A DNA stretch of 64,000 nucleotides from Acidimicrobiaceae bacterium (GTDB taxonomy: Bacteria; Actinomycetota; Acidimicrobiia; Acidimicrobiales; Aldehydirespiratoraceae), in NCBI GenBank assembly GCA_009842325.1, contig VYFQ01000002.1:124001-188000 (forward strand), in the 5' to 3' direction. The notes under the pieces are model-generated. The model ran no database searches. It was not told the origin of the DNA and was given only the letters and a program-made list of their open reading frames with translations. Shown here one piece after another: positions 36,160 to 44,242 of the stretch. Both the position numbers and the translations under genes were made by a program. How positions within the stretch are numbered: position 1 is the first letter of the stretch; the number at the start of each line of letters is the position of its first letter.

Positions 36160-36906
36160 GTGAACACCGGCGGAGACGATCACGCCCTGGCGGCGCGGCT
36201 GGCCCACGAGTGCGGCCAGCGGCTGCTCGACCTGCTGAGCGATCCCGCCGCGCCGCAGGGTTGGGGCCTGGAGGACTCCGGCGACCGGCTGGCCCACGAG
36301 TTCCTCACCCAGGAGTTGGCCCGCCTGCGGCCGGGCGACGCGGTGCTGTCCGAGGAGGGCCGCGACGACCGTCGGCGGCTCGACGCCGATCGGGTCTGGA
36401 TCCTCGACCCACTCGACGGCTCCTACGACTTCGGCGTGACCGGGGCGTGGTCGGTGCATGTGGCGCTGTGCGAGCGGGGCGTCCCGGCCGCGGCCGCGGT
36501 GGCCGTGCCCGCCTGGGGAACCACCTTCGCCACCGATCCGCCGCCGGAGCCCACCATGTGCCGGGTCGGGCGCCGCCGGATCGTGGTGGCCAGGTCCCGG
36601 GGCTACAGCGACGGCCGCAGGCTGGCCGACCGCCTGGACGCCGAGGTGGTGACCATGGGCTCGGCGGGGGTCAAGGCGATGGCGGTGGTACGGGGCGAGA
36701 TGGACGCCTACGTGCATGCCGGCGGGCTCTACGAGTGGGACACCTGCGCGCCGGCCGCGGTGGCCTTGGCCGCCGGTCTGCACGCCTCTTGCGTCGACGG
36801 CTCGCCGCTGCGGTTCAACAACCCGCGCCCGCACACCCCCGGCCTGGTCATCTGCCGCCCCGACTTCGCCGACGAGCTGCTGGGTGCCCTCGCTCCGGTC
36901 GCCTAG
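36160..36906 (+). CDS. Inositol monophosphatase-family phosphatase (CysQ-like)
   Basis: 248 residues from GTG 36160. The metal-binding set of the family is complete: Glu in LSEEG, the WILDPLDGSYDF motif and the C-terminal YEWDTCAPAAVALAAG. Small size and LSEEG favour the CysQ branch, which removes the 3' phosphate from 3'-phosphoadenosine 5'-phosphate, over inositol phosphatases. Follows the methyltransferase with five bases between, so co-transcribed. Confidence 0.85.
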   Translation: MNTGGDDHALAARLAHECGQRLLDLLSDPAAPQGWGLEDSGDRLAHEFLTQELARLRPGDAVLSEEGRDDRRRLDADRVWILDPLDGSYDFGVTGAWSVHVALCERGVPAAAAVAVPAWGTTFATDPPPEPTMCRVGRRRIVVARSRGYSDGRRLADRLDAEVVTMGSAGVKAMAVVRGEMDAYVHAGGLYEWDTCAPAAVALAAGLHASCVDGSPLRFNNPRPHTPGLVICRPDFADELLGALAPVA

Positions 36907-36910
36907 CCGC

Positions 36911-36957
36911 GAATTGGCAGCGTTGTGCACGGCATGCGTGCATTCTGCTGCCAATTC
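36911..36957. terminator. Bidirectional hairpin between convergent genes
   Basis: Perfect 11-bp inverted repeat GAATTGGCAGC (36911-36921) and GCTGCCAATTC (36947-36957), with an inner TGCAC/GTGCA stem (36926-36930, 36938-36942). It fills the gap between the phosphatase (+) and lipid kinase (-) ends, and the right arm overlaps the kinase stop codon. No T-run, so termination may need Rho. Confidence 0.6.
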
Positions 36958-37819
36958 AGGGGCTAGCCCCCGCGGCGATCTGGAGGGCGCCGGGCACGAC
37001 CTCCAACCTGATGGGCGCGGGGCCGAACTCCTCGCCGTCGCCGACCAGGTCCATCTCGCCCTCGATAGTGACGGTGCGCCCCCGCATCATGTGAACTTGG
37101 CGGTGGCCGACATGGCCGCCCTCGAACACCTTCGGAAGCAGGCGCAGCATGGTGGTCCGACTGGCCGGGCCCACGGCGCACACGTCGATCAGGCCGTCGG
37201 CGGGGTCGGCGTCGGGGCAGATGGCCATGCCGCCCCCGAAGGTCCTCGTGTTGTTCACCGCGAACAGGGCGCTGCGCAACTCGGTGCGCTGCCCGTCGAC
37301 GGTGACGATCAGCTCACGGTGCCGCAGTCCCGGCATGGTCAGCAGGGTGGCCACCGTGTAACGGCTCGGCCCCTTCGGGAAGCGCATCCGGTCGGCCCTG
37401 ACGTTGACATCGACGCTGAAGCCGCCGGTCACGCTGAGCGTCACCCACCTCTGCCGGTCGGTGCGGATGGCGTCCACCGGCCGGGTCGGTCCCAGCGCGG
37501 TGGCCGTGGCCTCCTCGACGCTCAGGCCGAACAGCCCGAAGGCCCGGGCGAAGTCGTTGCCGGTGCCCGCGGGCACGATGCCCAGGGCCGTGCCGGTACC
37601 GGCCACCCCCTGGGCGGCGAGGTTCAGAGTGCCGTCACCGCCCACCGCGATGAGCCGCTGCGCGCCCGCAGCCACCACGGCCCGGGCCGCGTCGGCCGAC
37701 TCCTCCGCGGAGGACCCGCTGATGTCAACCGGCGTGTGGCCGGCCTGCTCGATAACCCGGCGAACAACCGGCGCGGCCGCCGCGGCCCGACCTCGACCCC
37801 CCCGGGGGCTAACCAGCAT
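36956..37819 (-). CDS. Diacylglycerol/lipid kinase family protein (YegS/DagK-like)
   Basis: 287 residues from ATG 37819, preceded by GGCGAGG; GTG 37834 is an alternative. The catalytic domain has the nucleotide-binding GGDGTLNLAAQG and PAGTGNDFARAFG motifs. The C-terminal beta-sandwich follows. It phosphorylates diacylglycerol or a similar lipid; Mycobacterium homologues feed phosphatidylinositol mannoside or phospholipid recycling. Last gene before the convergent terminator, 65 bp downstream of the SDR operon end. Confidence 0.9.
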   Translation of the reverse strand: MLVSPRGGRGRAAAAAPVVRRVIEQAGHTPVDISGSSAEESADAARAVVAAGAQRLIAVGGDGTLNLAAQGVAGTGTALGIVPAGTGNDFARAFGLFGLSVEEATATALGPTRPVDAIRTDRQRWVTLSVTGGFSVDVNVRADRMRFPKGPSRYTVATLLTMPGLRHRELIVTVDGQRTELRSALFAVNNTRTFGGGMAICPDADPADGLIDVCAVGPASRTTMLRLLPKVFEGGHVGHRQVHMMRGRTVTIEGEMDLVGDGEEFGPAPIRLEVVPGALQIAAGASP

Positions 37820-37884
37820 ATGAACCTCGCCCACGGCGCCCGGTCTACCACCGCTTCGGGGGCACCGCCGCGCGTCGGGGCTTC

Positions 37885-38697
37885 CTACAGGCCTAGGAAA
37901 CCTCCGCCGTCGGCGACGATGGTCTGGCCGGTGACGTAGCGGGCGCTGCTGGAGGCCAGAAACACCGCCACCGGGCCGATGTCGGCCGCCGCGTCGCCCA
38001 GGCGGCCCAGCGGGGTACGGGCGACGAGGCGGGTCTCGAGGTCGGGATTGGCGGTCACGGCCGCTTCCATGGCCGGCGTGAGGGCCACCGGGGCGATGGC
38101 GTTGACCCGCACACCGTCCGGACCCCACTCCCGGGCCAGGCTCTTGACGATCCCGCGCTGGGTCGCCTTCACCGTCGCATAGATCGGCAGGTTGGCCGAC
38201 CCCTCCACACCGGCCGGCGAAGTCAGCAGGATCAGCGTTCCGGGCCGCCGCCGCAGGTGGGGCAGCGATGCCCGAGCACATAGGAAGCTCGCAGTGGTGG
38301 CGGTGGCGATCTGGGGCCGGATCATGTCGCTTCGGGTGAACTGCACCCCTCCGGGCCGTCCCGCGGGGGCCACGGCGTTGTGGACCATGATGTCGAGCCC
38401 GCCGAAGCGCTTCACCGCTTCATCCACCGTGGCCTCCACGTCGGCCGCCTCGGTGACATCGCAGCGCACGAAGACGGCCTCGTGGCCGGCTGCACGGATT
38501 GACTCGGCGGCGGGCTCGCCGTTGGCCGCCCTCCGGGCCGCGATCACGACCGCGGCCCCCGCCGCGGCCAGTGCGCTGGCGATCCCGGCCCCGATGCCCT
38601 GCCCGGCCCCGGTGATGATCGCTACCTGGCCTTCGAGCACCCGGCCGCCCGTTCGCGGCTCGGCCTTACCTCTCTCAGCCATGGTGTCCCCGGTCAT
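37885..38697 (-). CDS. Short-chain dehydrogenase/reductase (SDR)
   Basis: 270 residues from the ATG that overlaps the upstream SDR-like stop (ATGA). TGAGQGIG near residue 29, HNAVAP in place of the usual NNAG, LTSPAGVEGSANLPIYATVK with the Tyr-x3-Lys pair, and the ending VADGGGF. The full catalytic set contrasts with its non-catalytic-looking neighbour, with which it could form a heteromer. Confidence 0.9.
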   Translation of the reverse strand: MTGDTMAERGKAEPRTGGRVLEGQVAIITGAGQGIGAGIASALAAAGAAVVIAARRAANGEPAAESIRAAGHEAVFVRCDVTEAADVEATVDEAVKRFGGLDIMVHNAVAPAGRPGGVQFTRSDMIRPQIATATTASFLCARASLPHLRRRPGTLILLTSPAGVEGSANLPIYATVKATQRGIVKSLAREWGPDGVRVNAIAPVALTPAMEAAVTANPDLETRLVARTPLGRLGDAAADIGPVAVFLASSSARYVTGQTIVADGGGFLGL

Positions 38698-39362
38698 CCG
38701 GCCATCCAGGTGCCGCCGTCCATCACCAGCGAGGCGCCGGTCAGGCCACCGGCCGTTCGGCTGTCGGCCAGGGCATCGATCACGGCGGCGACCTCGGCCG
38801 CCGACGGCAGTCGGCCCAACGCGGCGTCGTGCAGAGCGGTGGCGTCGACCGCAGCCGCCGTGTGCTCCGGCGACAGGAACATCGACGGGTGCAGGGTCAC
38901 GGCATGGGCCCGGATCCCGTCGGATCCCCAGCTGCGGGCCAGAGACCGGGCCAGGACCCGCAACCCTTCGGCCAGCGCCGACAGTGCCACCAGGTTGGCG
39001 GCGCCGGCCGCGCCCACCAGCGGCACGCAGACCACCATCGTGCCGCTGCGGGCGGCCAGATGCCGGTGCGCGCCCCGGGCTACGCGGATGGCCGCCTCCA
39101 ACGGGTCGTCGCAGGCCGCAGCCCAATCGTCGGTGGTCATCTCCCCGATAGGGGTCGGGATCCGGCTCCGGTCGGGATAGAGGGCGTGAACCACAAGGTC
39201 GAGGCCGTCGACCGGGGTGCCGTCGTCGCGAACCAGGCCGTCCACGAAGCCGTCGTCGACCTCAGCCGGCTCCGGCGCCTTCACCAGCACGTCACCCGAC
39301 AGCTCGGTGGCCAGAGCAGCCGAAGGGTCGCCCCCGCCCACGACCAATACGTCGCGGCTCAT
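38694..39362 (-). CDS. SDR-like protein lacking catalytic Tyr-Lys (likely pseudoenzyme)
   Basis: 222 residues with the Rossmann fold of SDRs: VLVVGGGDPSAALA at the start and the closing LVMDGGTWMAG, plus GSDGIRAHAVTLHP in the substrate lobe. At the position of the YxxxK active site it reads NLVALSALAEGL, with no Tyr or Lys, and the NAG motif is HALYP. It should not work as a normal dehydrogenase. It overlaps the competent SDR downstream by ATGA, as expected for a regulatory or structural partner subunit (compare FabG-pair and HsdA-like heteromers). It starts in the second member of a junction repeat. Confidence 0.75.
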   Translation of the reverse strand: MSRDVLVVGGGDPSAALATELSGDVLVKAPEPAEVDDGFVDGLVRDDGTPVDGLDLVVHALYPDRSRIPTPIGEMTTDDWAAACDDPLEAAIRVARGAHRHLAARSGTMVVCVPLVGAAGAANLVALSALAEGLRVLARSLARSWGSDGIRAHAVTLHPSMFLSPEHTAAAVDATALHDAALGRLPSAAEVAAVIDALADSRTAGGLTGASLVMDGGTWMAG

Positions 39363-39410
39363 GCCGGCGCCTCGCTCGCGTGAGTACGTGCTGGATCGTC
39401 GCGGCTCATG
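39351..39410 (-). repeat. 13-bp direct repeat at a gene junction
   Basis: GTCGCGGCTCATG is present at 39351-39363 and 39398-39410. On the minus strand each copy reads CATGAGCCGCGAC, containing ATG plus three codons of the SDR-like start. Flanking bases are also similar, giving an imperfect repeat of about 28 bp. It appears to be a duplication of the ATPase/SDR junction. Confidence 0.8.
39359..39409 (-). CDS. 16-codon mini-ORF bridging P-type ATPase and SDR-like gene
   Basis: Encodes MSRDDPARTHASEAPA. Its ATG overlaps the ATPase stop as ATGA and its stop overlaps the SDR-like ATG as ATGA. It shares MSRD with the SDR-like start and APA-stop with the ATPase end, so it is a by-product of the junction duplication. 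It is the same design as the mini-ORF at 24032. It may act only as a translational bridge. Confidence 0.4.
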   Translation of the reverse strand: MSRDDPARTHASEAPA

Positions 39411-41820
39411 CTGGTGCCGCTCGCCCGGCGTCGATCCGCCGTCGCAGCTCGACCGCGCCCCATGCACCCACGCCGCCGACGATGACTGCGCCCACTACGC
39501 ACAGCCACGGGCCAAGCGGCGGTACGTCAAGCTCGAAGAACTCGCGCAGCATCGGCAGGGCCATGGCCGCGCCGTAGGAGGCGGCCATGGCGGCGGCCAG
39601 CCCCACCTTCCAGGGCCTCAGCGGCCGGCTGATCAGCAGCAGGATCACCAGGCCGATGGCCAGCAGCGTCATCGTGGCCGACGTTCGGGCCTCGTCCAGG
39701 CTCACGCCGTCGAGGCGGCGCACAGCCTCGTACAGCACGAACGTCACCACACCGGCCACCGCCCCCGCCGGCAGCGAAAAGCGCAGCACCCGGCGCAGGA
39801 AGCCGGGCTTGACCAGGCGGTGGTTGGGCGCCAGGGCCAGGAAGAACCCGGGCACACCCACCGAGAACGTGCCGATAAGGGTCAGATGGCGGGGCAGGAA
39901 CGGAAACGGCGATCCGGACAGACCGATCAGCAGGGTCAGCAGCACCGCGTAGGCCGCCTTGGTGATGAACAGGTTGGCCACTCGCTCGATGTTGTTGATC
40001 ACCCGGCGGCCCTCGGCCAGCACCCGGGGCAGCGTGGCGAAGCGGTTGTCGAGCAGCACGAGCTGGGCCACGGCCCGGGCCGCCGAGGATCCGGTGCCCA
40101 TGGCAATGCCCATGTCGGCGTCCTTGAGGGCGAGCACGTCGTTCACCCCGTCGCCGGTCATGGCCACCGTGCGCCCCCGGGACTGCAGCGCGTGGACCAT
40201 GGCCCGCTTCTGGTGCGGGTCGACTCGCCCGAACACCGTCGTGGACTCCAGGGTGTCGGCCAGCTCGCCGGGCTCGGCGGGAAGCCGGCGGGCGTCGACG
40301 GCCGGCGGGTGCGGCCGGCCCGGGACTGTGGCATCGTCGTCCAGGTCGCCGGTGATGCCGGCCCGGTGCGCCACCGCGGCCACCGTGGCCGGATGGTCGC
40401 CGGAGATGACCTTGAGGTCTACGCCCTGGTCGCGGAAGTAGGCGAAGATCTCCGCTGCGTCGGATCGCAGCGTGTCGCCGAGGCGCACCAGGCACAGCGG
40501 CTCGCGGTCGGTGGGCAGGGCCTCGTCGGACGGCTTCGGCGCGCCAGAGCGGGTCACCACCAGCACCCGCTCGCCATCGGCAGAGGCGGCCGCGGCCCGG
40601 GCCCGGGCGTCGTCGCTGGCGTCGCCCGCTCCCAGCAGCACGTCGGGCGCGCCCAGGTGGAAGGTACCCCGGCCCTCGAAGCTGGCCGCGGCCCACTTGC
40701 GGGCCGACGAGAACGGCACGCTGCCGGTCAGCCTCCATCCGGGTGGCGGGTCGCCGACCGCGTCGACAATGGCGGCCAGGGTGGCGTTGGGTGCGGGGTC
40801 GGCCGAGGCCAGCGCGGCCAGCGCGCCGGTCGCCTCGGCCTCGCTGGCCGCCCCCAGCAGCTCCACCCGCTCGAAGGAGATGTCCCCGGTGGTGATCGTC
40901 CCCGTCTTGTCGAGACACAGGGTGTCGACCCGAGCCAGCAGCTCGACCGACGCCAGCTCCCGGGCCAGCGCCTTCCGGCGGGCCAGGGCGACCACGCCGG
41001 TGATGAAAGACAGGCTGGTGAGCAGCACCAAACCGTCGGGCACCATGGCCACTGCGGCGGCGACCGTGCCCCGCAGCGCCTCCTGCCAGCGGTCCTCGGT
41101 GGCCAGCAGCCTCCCCAGCAGCAGCACCGTGGCCAGCGGGATGATCCACGTCAGGCGGCGCAGGATCAAGTTGACGCCGCCCTTGAGCTCGCTGCCCGCC
41201 AGCTTGAACCGGCGGGCCTCCTCCGACAGGCGCGCCGCGTAGGAGTCGGCGCCGATGGCGGTGGCCCGGTACCAGCCCGCACCGGCGTTCACGAACGACC
41301 CCGACATCACGCCGTCGCCTGAGGCCTTGTCGACCGGGTCGCTCTCGCCGGTAAGCAGAGACTCGTCGATCTCGAGGCCCCGGGCGGCCACCACCTCGCC
41401 GTCCACCACCACCTGGTCGCCGGGCTGGAGTTCCAGGATCTCGTCGGCCACCACCTCGCTCGTGCCGACCTGCTGCGCGCGCCCGTCGCGGACCACCCGG
41501 GCCCGGGGTGCCGACAGCACCGCCAGCTTGTGCAGCGTGCGGCGGGCCTTGAGCTCCTGGGCGATCCCGATGACGCTGTTCGACACCACCACGCCGGCGA
41601 ACAGGGCGTCGGCCGGGAAGCCGGCCACCATGATGAGCACGAACATCGAGCCGATGATGGCGTTGACCGGGGTGAGCACGTTGTTGCGGACGATCTGGCC
41701 CACGGTGCGCACCGGGGCGTCGGGCACATCGTTGGTGCGGCCCTCGCGGCGGCGCTGCTCGACCTCTTCGGTGGTGAGCCCCCGAGGCGCGGTGGCTACC
41801 TCAGGCATGTCTGGGGTCAC
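39406..41820 (-). CDS. P-type cation-transporting ATPase (CtpE-like)
   Basis: 804 residues from GTG 41820, which overlaps the PIG-L stop (GTGA); ATG 41808 is an alternative. The phosphorylation site CLDKTGTITTGD, actuator TGES, MTGDGVNDVLALKDADMGIAMG hinge and about ten membrane helices are all present. In helix 4 the ion-site motif is MVPDGLVLLTS, as in mycobacterial CtpE, where PEGL is changed to PDGL here. There is no N-terminal heavy-metal domain and no CPC motif, so calcium or another hard cation is likelier than copper or zinc. Confidence 0.9.
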   Translation of the reverse strand: MTPDMPEVATAPRGLTTEEVEQRRREGRTNDVPDAPVRTVGQIVRNNVLTPVNAIIGSMFVLIMVAGFPADALFAGVVVSNSVIGIAQELKARRTLHKLAVLSAPRARVVRDGRAQQVGTSEVVADEILELQPGDQVVVDGEVVAARGLEIDESLLTGESDPVDKASGDGVMSGSFVNAGAGWYRATAIGADSYAARLSEEARRFKLAGSELKGGVNLILRRLTWIIPLATVLLLGRLLATEDRWQEALRGTVAAAVAMVPDGLVLLTSLSFITGVVALARRKALARELASVELLARVDTLCLDKTGTITTGDISFERVELLGAASEAEATGALAALASADPAPNATLAAIVDAVGDPPPGWRLTGSVPFSSARKWAAASFEGRGTFHLGAPDVLLGAGDASDDARARAAAASADGERVLVVTRSGAPKPSDEALPTDREPLCLVRLGDTLRSDAAEIFAYFRDQGVDLKVISGDHPATVAAVAHRAGITGDLDDDATVPGRPHPPAVDARRLPAEPGELADTLESTTVFGRVDPHQKRAMVHALQSRGRTVAMTGDGVNDVLALKDADMGIAMGTGSSAARAVAQLVLLDNRFATLPRVLAEGRRVINNIERVANLFITKAAYAVLLTLLIGLSGSPFPFLPRHLTLIGTFSVGVPGFFLALAPNHRLVKPGFLRRVLRFSLPAGAVAGVVTFVLYEAVRRLDGVSLDEARTSATMTLLAIGLVILLLISRPLRPWKVGLAAAMAASYGAAMALPMLREFFELDVPPLGPWLCVVGAVIVGGVGAWGAVELRRRIDAGRAAPA

Positions 41821-42548
41821 ACCCGCTCGACGCGCTTGAAGGCTTCGCCGTAGGGCAGGCCGGCTCTGCGACCGGCGTCGCGGCACTTCTCGACGACGCG
41901 GGCCCGGAACGCGGCCATGCCGGTGCCGTCGTCGTCAGATCTGATGCCGTGGGTGCTCACGAACTGGCTCTCGTGGGCCAGCAGGGCCTGCACCTTGGCC
42001 TCGATATTGGCCGGGGCCACCTGTTCGACATGATCGGGAGCCTCGCACTCGAACAGCAGCAGCTCGACGGGCCGGTGGTGGGGAACGCCGTGCTCGGGGA
42101 AGAAGTGCGGGTCGCGGGCGGCCACTAGCGCGTCCATGCACAGGAACCCGGCAGCCCGGTGGTCGGGGTGGAGGCGCCAGCGCTTGAACGGGTCGTGGCC
42201 CAGCACCACGTCGGGGCGCAGCTCCCGGATGACCTTGGCCATCCGGCTGCGCAGGGCCATGGTCACCTCCAGCTCGCCGTCCACCTCCCCCAGGAAGCGC
42301 ACCTCGCCGAGGGCGCCGAGCCGGCGGCCCGCCTCGGACTGCTCCCGTTGGCGGCGGGCCACCAGGGCCGCGATGTCGGCGCCGGCGTCCCAGGTGCCCT
42401 TCGAGCCGTCGGTGCACACCAGCAGGCTGGCCTCGCAACCGGCCCCGGCCCACTTGGCCAGCGTCGCCCCGCAGCCGAACTCGATGTCGTCGGGGTGGGC
42501 CCCGATGGCGAGCGCCCGTGCGGGCACGGCCACGTCGACGGTGGTCAC
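41817..42548 (-). CDS. PIG-L/LmbE-family deacetylase
   Basis: 243 residues. Zinc-binding motifs GAHPDDIEFGCGA near residue 17 and HPDHRAAG near residue 127 are intact, and LLVCTDGSKGTWD is the usual loop. The family removes acetyl groups from N-acetylglucosaminyl compounds, including MshB of mycothiol biosynthesis, but this protein is shorter than MshB/Mca. It starts with a GTG overlapping the cofC stop by four bases, so it is tightly tied to cofC; no known F420 step needs a deacetylase. Confidence 0.88.
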   Translation of the reverse strand: MTTVDVAVPARALAIGAHPDDIEFGCGATLAKWAGAGCEASLLVCTDGSKGTWDAGADIAALVARRQREQSEAGRRLGALGEVRFLGEVDGELEVTMALRSRMAKVIRELRPDVVLGHDPFKRWRLHPDHRAAGFLCMDALVAARDPHFFPEHGVPHHRPVELLLFECEAPDHVEQVAPANIEAKVQALLAHESQFVSTHGIRSDDDGTGMAAFRARVVEKCRDAGRRAGLPYGEAFKRVERV

Positions 42549-43189
42549 GGGCTCACCGCCAACGAGTCGACCCCCAGAGCCAGCCGGTCCTGTGCGGGCA
42601 GCGCCAGCAGATCCTCAGGGTGATCGATGTCGGAGGCCAGGGCATCGTCCTGAACCACCGTCACTGCCAGCTGAAGCCGCTCGGCTTCGGCCACATGGCG
42701 GGCGAACGAGCCCGGCCCGTAGGCGAAGCGGAACGCGCAGCCGGTGGGGACGCACACCACGTTGGAGCCGTCGCGGCGTCGATCCGGCACGATCACCAGC
42801 CCCGGGCCCACCGCCGGCCGCAGCGTCCGAGCCAGCGCCAGATCGGCGTGGGCCACCACCGCCCGCTCCACTCCGGCCGCGGCCAGGCGGTCCACGGCCA
42901 CCGCTACCGCGATGTTCAGGCCCGGTCGGCCCACCGCCACGACATCCGCCCCCAGGTCGGCGGCCCAGGCCGCCACCTCGGCGTCGTCGGTGGCCACATG
43001 GACCGGCAGGCCGCCGGCCGCGGCCACCACCCGGCCCGCCATCAGGCTCATCAGGTCGCGGCAGCCGGAGCGGCCGAGAACGTGCTCAAGCCGCGACAGG
43101 GCTCCATCGAAGGAGCGGATCGGCACGACCACCGCCGTGGCGGGCTCTTCAGACACTGGCGGCGATGCCACTGGGCGCCTCCGGGGCAT
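42545..43189 (-). CDS. cofC: 2-phospho-L-lactate/phosphoenolpyruvate guanylyltransferase
   Basis: Makes the activated lactyl or PEP guanylate precursor of coenzyme F420. 214 residues from ATG 43189; GTG 43156 is possible. Characteristic segments are AVVVPIRSFDGALSRL at the start, VVAHADLALARTL, VIVPDRRRDGSNVVCVPTG and FRFAYGPGSFARHVAEAE. It heads a five-gene minus operon and is divergent from gpsA with 37 bp between start codons. Presence of F420 synthesis supports the F420 assignment of the LLM enzymes at 33200. Confidence 0.88.
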   Translation of the reverse strand: MPRRRPVASPPVSEEPATAVVVPIRSFDGALSRLEHVLGRSGCRDLMSLMAGRVVAAAGGLPVHVATDDAEVAAWAADLGADVVAVGRPGLNIAVAVAVDRLAAAGVERAVVAHADLALARTLRPAVGPGLVIVPDRRRDGSNVVCVPTGCAFRFAYGPGSFARHVAEAERLQLAVTVVQDDALASDIDHPEDLLALPAQDRLALGVDSLAVSP

Positions 43190-43226
43190 TCCGTTCGAGG
43201 GCTGGAGCGAGTCTAGGGTTGCGGCT

Positions 43227-44231
43227 GTGAACCTTCGGGTCGGGGTGATCGGTGCAGGCTCGTGGGGGACCACCGTCGCCCACATCTGCGCCCACAATGC
43301 CTCCACGGTGCTCTACGCCCGCGATCCCGCGATCGCAGGCGCGCTCAACTCGACCGGCGAGAACCCCCGCTACCTGCCCGGCCGGGCGCTGCATCCCGAA
43401 CTGCGGGCCACCGCGGACATCGGCGAGGCAGCCGGCGGCGCAGACGCGGTCGTTATGGCCGTGCCCTCCCACGGGTTCCGCGACACCTTGCGGTTGCTGC
43501 CCGCGCATGTGGGCGACGGCACGCCGGTGGTGTCGCTCACCAAGGGCCTGGAGGGCCGCACCCGCAGGCGGATGACCGAGGTGATAGAGGACGAGTTGCC
43601 CGGGCGTCCGGCCGGGGTGTTGACCGGGCCGAACCTGGCCAAGGAGATCCTCGCCGGGCGAGCCGCGGCGGCGGTGCTGGCCATGGCGCCCGCCGACGCC
43701 CCGCTGGCCGAGCGGCTGCGGGACGTGTTCTGCGCCGGCGACTTCCGCGTGTACACCAACACCGACGTTGTGGGGGCCGAGATCGCGGGCGCCACCAAGA
43801 ACGTGATCGCTCTGGCCGCCGGCATATCCGACGGCCTCGGAGCCGGCGACAACACCCGGGCCGCGCTCATCACCCGGGGCCTGGCCGAGGTGACTCGCCT
43901 GGGAGTGGCCCTCGGCGGCGACCCGGCCACGTTCGCGGGCCTGGCCGGGATCGGCGACATCGTGGCCACCTGCGTCAGCCCTCAGAGCCGCAACCGCCAT
44001 GTGGGCGAGCGGCTGGGCCGGGGCGAGGCGATCACCGAGATCGTGGCGTCCATGGACCAGGTGGCCGAGGGCGTCAAGTCCACGCCGGTCGTGGCCGCGC
44101 TGGCCCGCTCGCGGGGTGTGGACATGCCGATCACCGAGGAGGTGCGGGCCGTGATCGAGGACGGCCGTCCCGCCGCCGCGGCCTACCGGGCGCTGCTCGA
44201 CCGGCCCCCCACCAGCGAAACCCGCCGGTAG
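43227..44231 (+). CDS. gpsA: Glycerol-3-phosphate dehydrogenase [NAD(P)+]
   Basis: 334 residues from GTG 43227. Rossmann motif VIGAGSWGTTVAHICA at the start, GPNLAKEI near residue 133, catalytic Lys in GATKNVIALAAGISDGLGAGDNTRAALITRG and the RNRHVGERLGRG block. Produces sn-glycerol 3-phosphate for phospholipids. gpsA next to cofC recurs in actinobacteria. The next gene begins 11 bp downstream. Confidence 0.95.
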   Translation: MNLRVGVIGAGSWGTTVAHICAHNASTVLYARDPAIAGALNSTGENPRYLPGRALHPELRATADIGEAAGGADAVVMAVPSHGFRDTLRLLPAHVGDGTPVVSLTKGLEGRTRRRMTEVIEDELPGRPAGVLTGPNLAKEILAGRAAAAVLAMAPADAPLAERLRDVFCAGDFRVYTNTDVVGAEIAGATKNVIALAAGISDGLGAGDNTRAALITRGLAEVTRLGVALGGDPATFAGLAGIGDIVATCVSPQSRNRHVGERLGRGEAITEIVASMDQVAEGVKSTPVVAALARSRGVDMPITEEVRAVIEDGRPAAAAYRALLDRPPTSETRR

Positions 44232-44242
44232 AGGCCGAGCGG

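Noticed and set aside
39217..41322. 700-codon plus-strand open frame opposite the P-type ATPase
   Set aside because: The minus strand carries DKTGT, TGES and GDGVND; the plus frame is low-complexity His/Gly/Gln and begins inside another gene.
43262..44242. Upstream extension of the unknown 495-residue gene through gpsA
   Set aside because: The extension is antigenic-looking Arg/Gly-rich shadow of gpsA; GTG 44243 just after the gpsA stop is the sensible start.
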